Origin: Tricholomella constricta
Taxonomy: Eukaryota > Basidiomycota > Agaricomycetes > Agaricales > Lyophyllaceae
Assembly: GCA_013368375.1 (NCBI GenBank)
Contig: JAACJP010000010.1
Span: 806,001-870,000 of the forward strand
Direction of reading: 5' to 3'
DNA: 64,000 nucleotides
Below are positions 34,415 through 46,483 of this stretch, piece after piece; position 1 is the stretch's first letter, and the number at the start of each line of letters is the position of its first letter. The notes under the pieces were generated by a model. The model made no database searches and had not been told where the DNA came from. It worked only from the letters and a program-made list of their open reading frames with translations. A program made the position numbers and the translations under genes.

Positions 34415-36582
34415 ATGTTGACACTCTTTCCTCGTCGGTCTATACGACGCCCAGCCTTGTTTCTGGCCATTTTTCTTTTCGCCGTTGTTTGTGCAGGATT
34501 TCTCAAGGACATCGCGTTTTTATACCCTTCTGAGGTCGACTTTACGACGATGCACGCATCAGTTATGACGGTGACGCGTACACGCGTAATACGGACAGCA
34601 TGGGCCCAGGCGACGCGTACGATCATGGCGGAAGCGCGCGACGCTTACGACCAAGACCATATAACAGCAACAGTTCCACTTCAAATGCACAATTATCGCG
34701 ACGACGGACTCCTTGAAGTCAACCCGAACGGTCCACATCCGATTTTCGAGCTCATTCGCAATGCTGAAGCAAACTGGAATGCCAAGCTTGCGCGGTCAAG
34801 CAAAACGCTCGCGGAGGCAGTTGCCGAGTATGAACGCCGGTACAAGCGACCAGCGCCATTGGGATTTGACCATTGGTGCGTTTTGCACTTTTCAAAAAGC
34901 AATATTTTTAATTATAGCAGGTGGGCCTTTGTTGAGAAGCACAATGTTCAATTGCCGGACGAGTACGACCAAATCTACAAGGACCTGGAGCCATATTGGG
35001 GCATGGATCCGAAAGACCTGCAGGATATTCAGAGCGAGCGGGAGGCCCACCGCGACACATACACGATAGGAAAGACGGCAGACGGCCTTATTGAACTTCT
35101 AAATTTCTCGCTTCCCGGATACAATGAAGATCAGGTTGAAGTCCTCGTAGCGGGTGCTTTCCAGATCATGGGACTTCTCCAGGATGTCGAGGAATTCATC
35201 CCGCCCTTTCGCGCCATATTTTCGCCGCACGACAACCCGAGCCTCCCCACAGACTTTGAGCTTAAGGAAGATGCATTGAAACATGCCGCAGCTGGGACAT
35301 GTGGGATTCTTTGATCCCTTTCTTTGTACTTGCTTTTCTAACGAGCCCCGCAGTCCTTGACATGAGCAAGCCTCCCCCAGCCAACCTCAATGGCTGGATT
35401 GCAGCATGTGATCCCGCGTCGCCCGCACGCCGCACGCCTATCGACTGGGAATCCCGCGCCGCACCGCCTCCCACCAAGACCTTCATCTACAACCATCGCG
35501 CCGCAATGGACCCATGTCTGCATCCCTCGCTCCTTCTGCAGCATGGTCAGTTCCTCTCCCACCGCAAGGGCCCGGTACCGCATCGGCGCCTGATCCCACA
35601 GTTCTCGTACAGCCCGACGCTGCTGCACCACGACATCGTCACCGCGCTGCCTATCAACTGGATAGCGGACATCGTGCCGCGCACGAACGATCCTGAATGG
35701 GAGCAGAAGATCGACGACCGCTTGCAGTGGCGTGGGAGCAACACGGGGATCTGGCATGCACGGAAGACGCGCTGGAGAGACGCGCAGCGCGCGCGCCTGG
35801 TGCTATGGGCAACGCAGGGGCTTGATGGGAATTTGACGGTGCTGCCGTTGGCGAAAGATGAAAGGATGCGGGTAGGTGAGGCGGTGAATGTGAGGAAGGC
35901 GAGATATGCCCCAGCGACCTTGGACATTGCTTTTGCTAGGAGGCCTGGAAGCTGCGCGTCTGAGACGTGCGAGGAGCTGCAGAAGGTGTTCGAGTTTCGC
36001 CAGGCGCAGGACATCAAGACCGCAGGGAAATATAAATATATATTGGACGTATGTGACTTTGAAATTTATTCTATCGTGTGCCGCTTAATTTCGCCTTTAG
36101 GTTGACGGAAATGGATGGTCGAGCCGCTTTAAACGCCTCATTACTTCGAATTCACTCATTTTCAAATCAACAATTTACCCCGAGTGGTGGGTTCAAGTTC
36201 CAGAGTCTCCAGTTCTCACCCTCTAATCTATCTCCGGTGAATAGGTTCGGGGATCGAATAATGCCCTGGATACATTATATCCCTGTCCAAGTCGACTTTT
36301 CGGACCTCTATGACTCCCTCCTCTTCTTTCGAGGCGACCTCCACGGCGAGAACGCGCATGACGAGCTGGCACGTGAGATCGCAATGGCAGGCCGAGACTG
36401 GAGTCTTCGCTTCTGGAGAAAAGAGGACCTCGCAGCTTATATGTTCAGGTAAATCTGCCACTACACCAGGTACATTATTTCGCAGATGCTAACTTTCTTT
36501 TTTGTCAAGGCTGTTTTTAGAATATGCACGCGTCATGAGCGCTGACCGGCTTGAAATGAACTGTGTTCAGCCTCATCCCTGA
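34415..36582 (+). CDS. CAP10-like glycosyltransferase, family GT90
   Basis: Six exons (34415-34875, 34921-35300, 35354-36048, 36101-36186, 36245-36448, 36510-36582) give 632 residues. A signal anchor ([15 protein letters not shown], about residues 13-27) predicts a type II Golgi protein. Family landmarks in order are [110 protein letters not shown] and [21 protein letters not shown]. This matches Cryptococcus CAP10/CXT1-type transferases, which add xylose to glycans or glycolipids. Donor specificity here is inferred. The gene looks intact even though a MITE sits in its promoter. Intron 1 is only 45 bp. Confidence 0.92.
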
Positions 36583-37584
36583 GGCCTAATTGATCGCACC
36601 CATGTCCCCTGCTTCTTTCTTTGGTGTCCCCTGCTTCTTTCTTTGGTGTTTTCGCGCATTCAAGCTTTGTAAAGTTCTTGGTAGATTTCCCTGTTTTGTT
36701 GCACCAGTGTCTACGTAGCTGTAATGATTGGGCTTTGTGGGACAGGATATCCGAGAACAGCGAAGTTCCTAACGGCCGCCGCCCTATGGTCAGCTCCGAA
36801 CGAACGCTACATGCATACTCCAGCAGCTACAGCAAACGCCGCCATCCAGAGCGGCTGCAGCTCGCCACCTAGGCCTTGTATTCCCCATCCGCCATTACGT
36901 CTCCGGCATCTGGATCGACCCCTTCCAGAGTCCCTGTAGTACTATGACCGCGTATCTGTCACGCAATCCTCAACGTTCGACTTCAAGAAGAACGCCGAAA
37001 TTCTCGCGTCCGAGTCGGTCTCAGCGCTTGTGATGGCCAGCATGACAGATTTCAAGTCGATCCAAACACGGTATGTACTACCCCGCCAAAAGAGCGATGA
37101 GACTGTTCATCGGTCGTGGCCATCGGACGTTCGAGGACAATGCAGACTTGCCTGGCTGGGATGGGAAGACCCAATCACATTCGAGAAGTCCATGCAGGCC
37201 TTTGGATGTACGGCTGTGCAAATCACCTCCGATCCCAGCGTCTCCTATTTGCCAGGGCAGGCATGCATTTTCTGTTTATTGTAACGACACCTAACGTAGA
37301 CGCGTTCATCACAGGACTGTACTGTGCAGTTGAATAAACCAAAAGTTCGAAACATTATTGATGAATCAGAAATACATATATAGTGCTTCAACGCGCATGG
37401 TCCACTACAAAATTGCCATTCTCCAAGTCGTACCGTAAAGTATACGTATATTACACTGGAATAGAGAGAAACACACCTATTATACATATTGTTAGATCTG
37501 TCTGCATAGGATATTAATAGGTTTGTAACGGATCATGAAGAAAGAGTCGCGGTATGTGATACCCCGAATCTTCATTTTTTTCAC
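36583..37584. other. Intergenic with a short 23-bp tandem duplication
   Basis: At 36604-36649 the phrase tcccctgcttctttctttgg plus tgt is repeated in tandem (period 23 bp). Between 36720 and 37290 there are open stretches in several plus-strand frames (for example SESVSALVMASMTDFKSIQ) that resemble coding sequence in composition but give no recognisable protein. They may be a gene relic. Confidence 0.5.
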
Positions 37585-40500
37585 TCAACACGACGAGAGT
37601 TGGACTGCGACACCACACGCCATCAGGCCCAACGTAATCGCGCGGGCGACATCGGTGTCCGCCAAACTGTCCGCCGAAAACTCACTTCCCGGGCCCTTGG
37701 CCAAAAACAACTCAAGTCCTCCCTGGGCAACCATCTCAAAGTCAGCCTCTGCGACGGAAGGAGGCCCAAACCCCTGACGCGACTCGCCTTCACCAGCTCC
37801 TCCTCCGTCGTCACTGTCACCTTCCAGAGACGACAACGGCGATAAAAAACCATCATCGCCATCGTCATCGTCATCGTACCAGACAAGGCTGTGGTTGTGA
37901 TCGATGTGGATGTGTACGCCCCGTTGGCGGCGCCCAGCGACTGCCTTGAGCAGGACCGTCTTGTTCCCAACGTACAGGTGCTCGTTCGGTCCCTTGTTCC
38001 TATCGCGCCACGAAACGGGATCCACATCCCTCACGAGGTACCGATCGCCAAACCCCCAGGCATCCTGGACCTCTCCCACAAACACGCGTTCTTGCTTCCG
38101 GCTGTCCTGCGGCGCACTAGCTCCCGCTCCGGATCCGGATCCGTCGAGGGATCGCACGACCACCGTTTCCTCGTTCCCATCGTTCCCCACAAACGCATTT
38201 CCGATTCTCTCGCCGTTCAGCCCGTACATGGTCGCCCAATACGTGACGGGCCCGGATACGGCTGGTGCCGGCAGGTTCGTCTTGCCTCCCAGGCGTGGGC
38301 GGGTAGCGGGCGGCGGCGGATCGGACACTTCCTTGCTAGAGCTAGCCTTCTTCCTAGAGACCCCCTCGGTGGACCCCGAGCGTAGGTCTGCGCGCGACCG
38401 CCTGAATGACACATACACCTCCCCGCGTTTCCGGGTGCATATATCGCACGTGCAGTTGTTCTTGCAGCAAGGACAGGTGAACTCCATGCACGACAAATCA
38501 TAAGCCAACTCGCCGGTGTACCTGCGTAGTAAACAAAGGGTCGAATCGAGCATGTCAGATAATTTCCTTTCGAAAATCGAAAATGAAAGATAGAAGTAGA
38601 TCGCGGGTGACGAACCTCGTAGTGATGCACCGCACACAGAACTGTTTCTCGCATGCGCAGATGAGTTTGTATATATAGCTTCGGCTCCTACACTGGTGGC
38701 AGTATACATATTCACCGCCCTGCAACCATCCGCCCGGTTCCGACTGGCGCGGCGCAAACTCCTTGCTGTTATGTGTCTTGGCCTTCGCAGGCCGCGCCCC
38801 TTCTTGGTCCAAGGCCGCCCTTTGTCTCTTGGATTCCTTGTGGCGCTCCTCCGGGACGAAACGATGCCAGCTCTCACCATCAGAGGTGTCCGACAGCTGT
38901 AGATCCCCACTTGCGACCATATCGTTAGGCACACGCCGCGTTTGCCGGGAAGGTCGCAGTGACCGCCCAGCCGACGATGGAGATGAGGGGGCATGACTAT
39001 AGGCGTAATTGGATGCAGCGGCAGTAGGCGACAACGACCGCGATGACGAGCGGGAGTGGTGGGACGATGCAGCGCGAGAATGCGATGACGTCTGTGAAGG
39101 TGACGGCGAACCGTACATGACCAATGATTGCAAGTACGAAGATGGGCCTGAGGGAGATGGCGGAGGAGATGGTGAGGGCGTGCCATATGCGACCAGAGGC
39201 TGCACTGGGGCATCTTCATCCTCCACATGGCTGCCCCCGAGCAACGAGGGGTCGATTGTGCCGTTCTCGAACCCATGGACATGTACACCATCCATCCAGA
39301 AGGGGCTGTCAGAAGTTGTATCCTCCAATAATACATTACTATGCGTCGCATCCTGTAGTTCAATAGGCGGATAGTTGAAGAACTTTGTGGGTGAATCGGG
39401 GTCATCATGGTACGGGGCTGCCAAAAACGGGCTGTCGGATGCTAGGGCATTTGCGTACGGAAGGAAAGGAAAAGGCCCCAAATGCATCGAAGGCGCCAAG
39501 AAGTCGTCAGACGGATTAGATAAAGCCGTATGAGCATTGTCTTGATTATGCACAGTGAATTTTGGATCGACAAGAGAAGGTGGTTCCATGAATGATGTCG
39601 CATGAGAGGTAGATGGTAGGCTGGGTCTATACATGTCCATTGATCGCGTGCGTGCCGGATGCTGGGGTATAACGCGTGTGTCGGCAGGTAGTTGGGAGGG
39701 CGTAGCGGACGTGCTTGGTGGAATGTCAGGCGTTGTATATGTTATGGCAAATGAGGTTTGTCGAGATGCTGGTGGCGCGCGGGCTGTTGGGAGCGGTCCA
39801 GCTCTCGGATCGCGGTTGAAAGGCTTCGCGTGAGACGGTTGTAATTGAGGAATTTCGAGGATTTCAGGACTCGTCGCTCTCCGTTTTCCAAGAGCTTTCG
39901 CAGAAGGGCGCCGTCCATCGTGCGCACCAATACTTGGAGACTTTCCGTTTCTTATCCCTAAAAACACAATCTCCTCCTCCTCCTCCTCCTCCTCCTCCTC
40001 ACTCCCCTCCTCATCCTCCTCTTCACTCTCCTCCTCCTCGTCCTCCCAACTCTCCAAAAACCCACCAGTCGTAAGCACCTCCTCCACACCTCTAAGCGAC
40101 GCACACCCCGTCTGCGCCCAATACCAATTCTTCCCCAACACCTTTCCCTCCGCCTCATCACCCTCATCCTCCCCCTCATCACCCTCCCGCATCTCACCAC
40201 GTCCACACGCAATCGCATTCGCATTGGCCTTCGCATCCGTGCCTCCAGCCGCGGACGCGGACGCAAGCGTGGACCTGTCCTCGGTCGCAGACGCGGACGC
40301 GGGCCTGTCAAGCCGGTTACGGCGCAAGAACCGCGTATTAAACGAGACCACATCGTACGGCTCCTCAGGAATACCGCGGATGACGAGCCGTACCACGTCC
40401 CTCTCCGGGTTATACCTTGTATACGCTACCTCGCGCAGCCGGGATCGGGATCGGGGTCGGACAGGTGCAGGTGCAGGTTGGAGTGCGGATGGGGGTAACA

Positions 40501-41808
40501 ATTTGCCCTTATTCACTGATGAGGTCGGATCCTGTGCTGCCGCCGCCGATCTTGCCTTTTTCGATAAACGACGGGGCTCGTCCACGGAATGTGGTGGGTC
40601 CTGCTGTTGACGCCTATACTTGCGTTTCACAACTTCAGCTTCAGGCGGTAAAGCCACGGACGACGAGAAGGATGAGGACCCAGTTGCTATTTTGCCTTCT
40701 GCTTTTTTCGCGTGTTGCGCGTGTTGTTGTTGTTGGTCGGAGAGTGTCTGGATGGCGCCGTTATTGTTCATGGCAGCCTGCAGCGCGTCTCCTATGCTCA
40801 GATGCGTCTGGACCTGGACCTGGACCTCCTTCTGATGATGTGGAACAATATTCGTCTTCGTCTTCGGGGTTGGTCGAGAAAGGGTTCGTTTTCTGGGAAG
40901 GCGGTGATAGTCTGTCGGGCCAAAGCCTTGGGGGAAGGGTGGCACAGTAACGTGGGACATCATGACGGGCTTGCGTTTGCGTCCACGTTCACGTTCGCGA
41001 TGTGCGGGGGGTTGGGTTGGTGATGAGAATAGGCTGTCGTGCGGCGAGGTGCCGGCTGGCGGGGTGGATAGTGTGTCAAATCCAAATCCAACGTCGGTTG
41101 CGGAAGGTGGAGGAGATCCTGGACGGTCGGTAGTGCTGAAGGAAGCATCGATGTCACTTGAAGACGGACGCGCCGGAAAAGATCGCCTCAAGTCCTATAG
41201 GAGTGGTCAGTAACACTGGGATATGGAAAAAATATGGAGAGCACACACCAATGTTCGGTCAACGATCATAATATTATCGCCAACAACGTCGTCCTCTGCA
41301 ACCTCATTGATATGTGTATGTACCTCGTCCTCTATAGGGGGATCGCCCGCAGGAATCACGTCGATATCGTCGTCGAAAATTCTCGATATATCTGAGTTGG
41401 CCTATATCACCGGTCAAAATCATGGGAAACATTTAGAGAAACATGGACTTGCTTGTTTTGTGTAAGATACCCGGGATTCATTCGATGCCTAAAACGACTG
41501 TATAAGTCCAAAGGCGATTCAAGCAATTCCAGGGGCTAGCCTCAGAATAGACACGATGCTTTGACACGTACCTTGGGTGGTGTAGTCATCCCTCCGTCCG
41601 CGCGTCCATCGAGCGTAGTCGCCGTTGACGCGTCAAAATTTAATCCAGAAGGTACTTCTTGCCGCTCATATGGTGATTTCGTGCTTTTCGAGGCTGTAGC
41701 AGTATTTGCCGCCACTGCAGACACACTAGCGCCTTGAAATTTTATGCCTTGCTCTTGCTGCTGGTGATTTTGAGAGCCATCCCAATTTGCCAATGAATAA
41801 CTGCGCAT
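37585..41808 (-). CDS. Large nuclear protein with zf-4CXXC_R1 zinc-finger domain
   Basis: Four exons (41572-41808, 41249-41401, 38616-41194, 37585-38521) give about 1301 residues. Near residue 850 lies a Cys cluster: CHQCRSRSYIYKLICACEKQ, FCVRCITTRY, then CPCCKNNCTCDICTRKRGEV. That is the R1-type CXXC finger of human CDCA7/R1 and related fungal proteins, associated with chromatin or transcriptional repression. The preceding 800 residues are disordered: Ser/Pro-rich, basic patches (KRKYRRQQQ, RERERGRKRK) and a glutamate run of about ten residues before IVFLGIRNG. A C-terminal stretch (VTYWATMYGLNGERIGNAFV) and an Asp-rich DDDDDGDD segment follow the finger. Small unrecognised introns inside the long exon 3 cannot be excluded. 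Confidence 0.82.
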
Positions 41809-42046
41809 GGGACGCCGCTGCCCAGAAAATCGGCCAGTTGGATGGATAGATAGATGGATGTATGAGAATTCCTCGGACAGAGTCAGAATCCCTCTGAAAC
41901 GAAGTCACGGGATCCCCACGCGCCACGCGACGAAACAAATATTATGATTACAACAATGAGCAACAAGCTGCAGGAATATAATACACATTCTCACTGGCCA
42001 TTGTACGGTACCAATACACGGACGAGGGTGCACAAAAATGAGTTTC

Positions 42047-43684
42047 TCAAAGATCGTCAAACCCAGGTAAACCCCTACCAAAACCGCCTTCTCCCTCCAT
42101 TCTGCACAGGACGTTCGCCCACGCGCAACACATGCCCGCCGCGCCCTCATACAAGCTCCACGGACGATCTGGGATGAGCATCTGCCCACCCCCAGTGAGT
42201 TCTTCATATTGCGTCGCCAGATATGCGAGGTGGACGGCTTGTTGCAGATGCCACGAGGAGTCTTTCCCTGTCGTCGCCGTATCGAGAACGTATGAGGCGG
42301 CGAGCAGCGCGTGCACCGATCCGGCGACACCATGGCATATCCCGATACCTTTTTTGAGGAGCCCGTGGCGGTGGACAAGGTTGGCACCTGCATTGATGGC
42401 TCTTTTCACCAGTGTGCGCATCCGTGGGTCGAGCTGAATAGTATCTGGATCATGGCGCAGTGTGGTAGAGAGAAAGATGACGATTCCGGACGCGCCGTGG
42501 CACCATCTAATATTCGTAAAGGAAGATCATCACGGGTTTCGTCAAGACTGAATGTGGACTTGATACCCACTGAATCAGTTCGTTCTCGTGACGGGGGTTG
42601 TATCCATCAGGGGCCTTGGGCGGCCAGTTACCCGATGCATCCTGAAGGTCTACAAGGAACTCCAACGTTCTGACCATGTCCCGTTCATACGGTTCCACGA
42701 ATATTCGAGGGCAGTTCCACAGAACATGCAAAATACCAGCTGTAAACCACATTTCACACATGTCTCATCCAGAAAATAATGCCAGACCCACCAACACCAT
42801 GCGCGGCGCCAAGGTACCGCTTCCCATGCCAGGACCACATCAACGGCGGAGCGGCACCAACGTACTCCATCCCACTATACCCACTGGATACCTGCGACGC
42901 GTACTCTCTCGCGCCCGTCCGCCCAAGCTCCACGATCGATTCCACGACCGCTACGACAGCCTCATCTCCCGCCACGCCCGCGAGCGCAGCGATAACCGGA
43001 GCGCGCTCGTCTTCCTCCACCGTGCCGCCGGGCCCGCCAAGGACGTGCGCGAGTCCAGCACGTATGCGCAGCAGCGCGTACAGCAGCCCCGCACGGCCAT
43101 ACAGCATCTCGCACCCGTCGTCATCCGACTCGCCGACTTGTGCAACGGCGCGCCGGAGGAGCTGCGCGCAGGGCTTCCAGTGGCTCAGGAAGGGCAGCTC
43201 TGAAGGTTCTTCTTCTTCTGGGTTGGGAGTGGGGTCGATGATGCGCAGGAGGACAAGTGTCGCTACGCCGATGTCTGTTTCGAGAAACGACGCGTGAGAC
43301 GGCGAAGGTGCTTTTAGGCCCCTCTGGAGGGCTGTATGGAGTGAGGCGAGAAGCGCTTTGTCGCTAGCTAAGATAAGTTCGGGTTTGGACAGGATGGAGA
43401 GGGGCAGATTTGACAGGTGATGTTCCATGAGTGCGATGCCTGCATGAGCAAATATTGGGCATGTCTTACCCAGGTCAGCTACATGGTGCTGGGGTGAGGT
43501 ATTCACCTGAAAGGCCGATGTAGACGCTTGTGCTCTGGCTGGGGTGGTTCATGGTATGTTGCGAGACGCGCTGAGCGGTGGTGCGGAGTGCGGTGGATAT
43601 GGCAAGCTTGGCATCTGCGAGGCTTGTTGGATTCCCAGTACGTCCGGGAGGGATATGCGAATGAGATATGTGCCGTAATGGCAT
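42047..43684 (-). CDS. LanC-like (lanthionine synthetase C-like) protein
   Basis: Four exons (43507-43684, 42792-43439, 42571-42739, 42047-42506) give 484 residues. The (alpha/alpha) toroid repeats of the LanC superfamily are seen as SVYIGLSGIALMEHHLSNLP, CEMLYGRAGLLYALLRI, LGAAHGVAGILHVLWNCP, QWCHGASGIVIFL, GICHGVAGSVHALL and SLYEGAAGMCCAWANVL. The presumed zinc ligands are Cys334 (WCHG) and Cys389-His390 (ICHG). In bacteria LanC cyclises lantibiotic precursors; eukaryotic LanC-like proteins bind glutathione and add it to dehydrated residues in damaged proteins. The latter role is more likely here, since no precursor peptide or dehydratase is nearby. Length is within the fungal range (about 420-500). 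Confidence 0.9.
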
Positions 43685-44235
43685 TGGATTGTGTCAATGC
43701 TACTCTGTATATGGAATCGATGTGATGGAGGTGAGTGTTTGAGTTGTGGCGCCTGAAGTGGCGCCGACTTTGATCGCATCATGAGGATTATTTAAATATT
43801 ACTTCTTCGTGGGAAAGCAGCCTGCTAAGTGTCCCTGGTGCATGTGTGGTACGTTCCCGACCCAGCAGCCGCTTCAACTTCTACTTATGTCTTTAAGTGG
43901 TTTCGCAACACAAGGGACGCCGACGACTAGGTCCCCGAGTGCCATTCGATGCAGAAACCATGACATGTGACCGGCGTCGAGCATGCAATAATTGATCGCT
44001 TTGACCTCGCCCGTTGCTGTGCGCTGAGTTAGAGCCTACGAAGAATAAGGACTGCCGAAAACGCTTTGGTCTCCATCCTACTCGCTGTGACCACGACCCT
44101 CTCGCTTTGGTCCCCTCACTGGTCCATCCGCTTTGTCTGGCCCTTCATAAAGGGCTTTCACCAACAGAAAGCCCTCGGCCTGCACACTGCTTTATCCCAT
44201 TGACACCCACCTCTTTCATCCCTAACTCAAATCCG
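43685..44235. other. Divergent promoter region, no gene seen
   Basis: The spacer lies between the LanC-like gene (minus) and the next plus-strand gene. The last 100 bp are pyrimidine-rich. No further feature was recognised. Confidence 0.6.
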
Positions 44236-45620
44236 ATGTCGCAGGACCGCGAGATCTCCAAGAGCTTGTCCATGCGGAAGTATCTCTCAAAGGCCTTCCT
44301 CCCCGCGCTCAAACGATCCACTTCGAAGCATCTGCTCACGAATCAGATTAAGCGGGCAGCGGCATGGCCACAGTATGCTGAGATGCAGAAACGTCCTGGC
44401 ATGCGAATCCTTAACGAGATCCTGCGCACCGACACCGTGCAGTTCGTGACGCTCGTATGGAACTGTGAGTGGCCAAACAACATCGTCGAAAGGCCCTCGC
44501 CCTGACTGATTGTTTTAGATCTCGAAAACACTGTAGCGAAAGCGTACATCTTGAACGAGAACATGGTCATCGAGGAAGAGTCCCCGCATCTGCGCCTGCC
44601 AAGCAAAGATGTCATACTATACGACGACGACGACATCAAGTTCTTCTCCAGCATCGACAACGAGGAAATCCTTCTAAAAGTGATGCAGAACTACATCCTC
44701 GGTACTGTCTCTGAGGCTCTCCGAATCATCAACAAGCACCCTTCCAGTTCTGCCGCTGCCGCCGCGCTCCAGTTCCACGACTACTCCCGCCTGTGTCGCG
44801 CACACCGTGCACGATGGGATATCCTCGCTCTGGTACGCTCCTCGCACTTCATCATAATTCCAATGCTAACGTACTTCCTGGCAGCCGGGAACGAAGACGC
44901 ACCCACTTCCATTCTTTGTATTCTTCATCCCGCCCTGGGAATTCGGCACCGAGGACTTTACTGAGTTCACTGAAGTCCAGCGCGTAGGTCTTCTCTCCCC
45001 GCCCCTTATCCCTACGGTCGCTGCGAATACTCACACGCACACAGTTCCAGAACGGCGATCTCGACGCCCCAACAACGACCGTGCAAAAGCTCTGGGCCGT
45101 GGTACGTCACTGTCACTGGCGCCCCTCCTCTCCGCGCTTCTAAAGGCATGTCACTGATGTATATGACAGATCCACGATACCTGCAGACACCGCGGCCGCT
45201 TTTTCGTCGTCAGCAACTACACCCGATGGGCCTTTGGCGAGATCAGCCCCGGTAAATATCCTATCCATTCCTATCCTTCCCGTCTTAGTAAATAGACCCT
45301 TTGTCACCCCCACACATCTCCCACGCGTCACCCTTTCCCGTAAACACCCCCCATCTCTTAGCCCTCTCGTTCCCTTCCCAACCATCTCTCTTCCGACTTG
45401 AACCTGGTGACTGATTCATCGCTTGTTTTGTTTATTTTTCGCAGACGACCGCAAAATCCTCATCACCGCCCCCTTCGAGGCGCCGATACTCCATTTTGAT
45501 GGGACGTATAAGGCGACGCAGGCCTTGGGGTGCAATGCGGTGGAGATGCTTGTGTTTTGGATGGCGTGGGCGCTTGGGCATGGGAGGGCGACGGGGACGG
45601 GGACGGGGACGCAAGAGTAA
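44236..45620 (+). CDS. Uncharacterised agaricomycete protein
   Basis: Six exons (44236-44464, 44519-44832, 44885-44983, 45045-45101, 45170-45251, 45445-45620) give 318 residues. The N-terminal half is helical and charged (RKYLSKAFLPALKRS, YAEMQKRPGMRILNEIL). The C-terminal half contains PLPFFVFFIPPWEFGTEDF, GRFFVVSNYTRWAFGEISP and APILHFDGTYKATQALGCNA. The FFVVSNYTRWAFG segment is typical of a family of hypothetical proteins expanded in mushroom-forming fungi, without known function. There is no signal peptide or membrane helix. The tail (GRATGTGTGTQE) is encoded by a gacggg-type short repeat. All junctions keep frame, so the gene appears intact. Confidence 0.75.
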
Positions 45621-46452
45621 CAGCGCGCATTGTAATTTCTCGGATTTGTTCTGGGCTGCACTGGCAGGTAAAGGCCTAGGGTTTGGTGTGTCCACTGTAA
45701 TATGTATCTTGTATTATGTTTTATGGAGCATGGAGTATGTAGTATGTAGTACTTGTGCGTATATGTTGTAATGTGTGTACAATATCATTGATGGATGTAC
45801 ACTATTTTGCTTAAGCTTGTCACTGACGAGCTTTACGATGACAGCTCACCCTCACTCGCTCGAACTTCAAATGACAGGAGCTGTGTCAACTAAACTATAG
45901 ACGGGATCAAATAATCCTTATATTGGCGAGGCCTACGCGAGGGACTATACAATTAGCGCGTTCAAATTGGTCTCGGCACTGCCAGACTCCAGTGCTGGCG
46001 AACAAGAACAAGGAGGCGGCGCAATTTAGACTCGCCGAGAACCCTGGGCGAGGCGCGAGCGAGCTAGACAATTTTTACTTCTTTACTGTCGGGGCCAGGC
46101 GTAGGCGTCCTTGACCTGCTGTATAGTATCTGCATGAGACTCGAATCACTGAAGAACGTATGGGTACAGGTGATATTAATACTAATAGAACGCTTCGTCC
46201 AGGTGCCTCCGAGTCGCGGTCACCAATAAACATGATAGGCGTGGCGACATCCTTATAATTATTTCGTGTCATGTTGACGCACAAAAACACACGACACAAG
46301 AGATAGAAAAAAATACACCACGGCGCTGTACGCCGCACATGTACATATTATCTTTCGAGTGATTGGAGATACTGTCGTGAAACCCGACGTCCGCGCACCT
46401 ACCTGCGAGCATCCGAGTCGCCTCGCGCAGAACGGGCAGAGGTGAAACACAC

Positions 46453-46483
46453 ATGGATGGATGGATGGATGGATGGATGGATG
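46453..46483 (+). repeat. Microsatellite (ATGG)n, about 8 units
   Basis: A run of atgg tetranucleotides in an otherwise unremarkable intergenic stretch. Confidence 0.95.

Noticed and set aside
36720..37284. Possible gene downstream of GT90
   Set aside because: Coding-like stretches occur in three different frames, but I could not join them with splice sites into a protein or recognise a family.
39958..40610. Long open frames on both strands opposite and within the R1-finger gene
   Set aside because: They mirror low-complexity coding sequence (Glu, Ser and Arg codon runs) of the 37.6-41.8 kb gene and give Arg- or Ser-only peptides.
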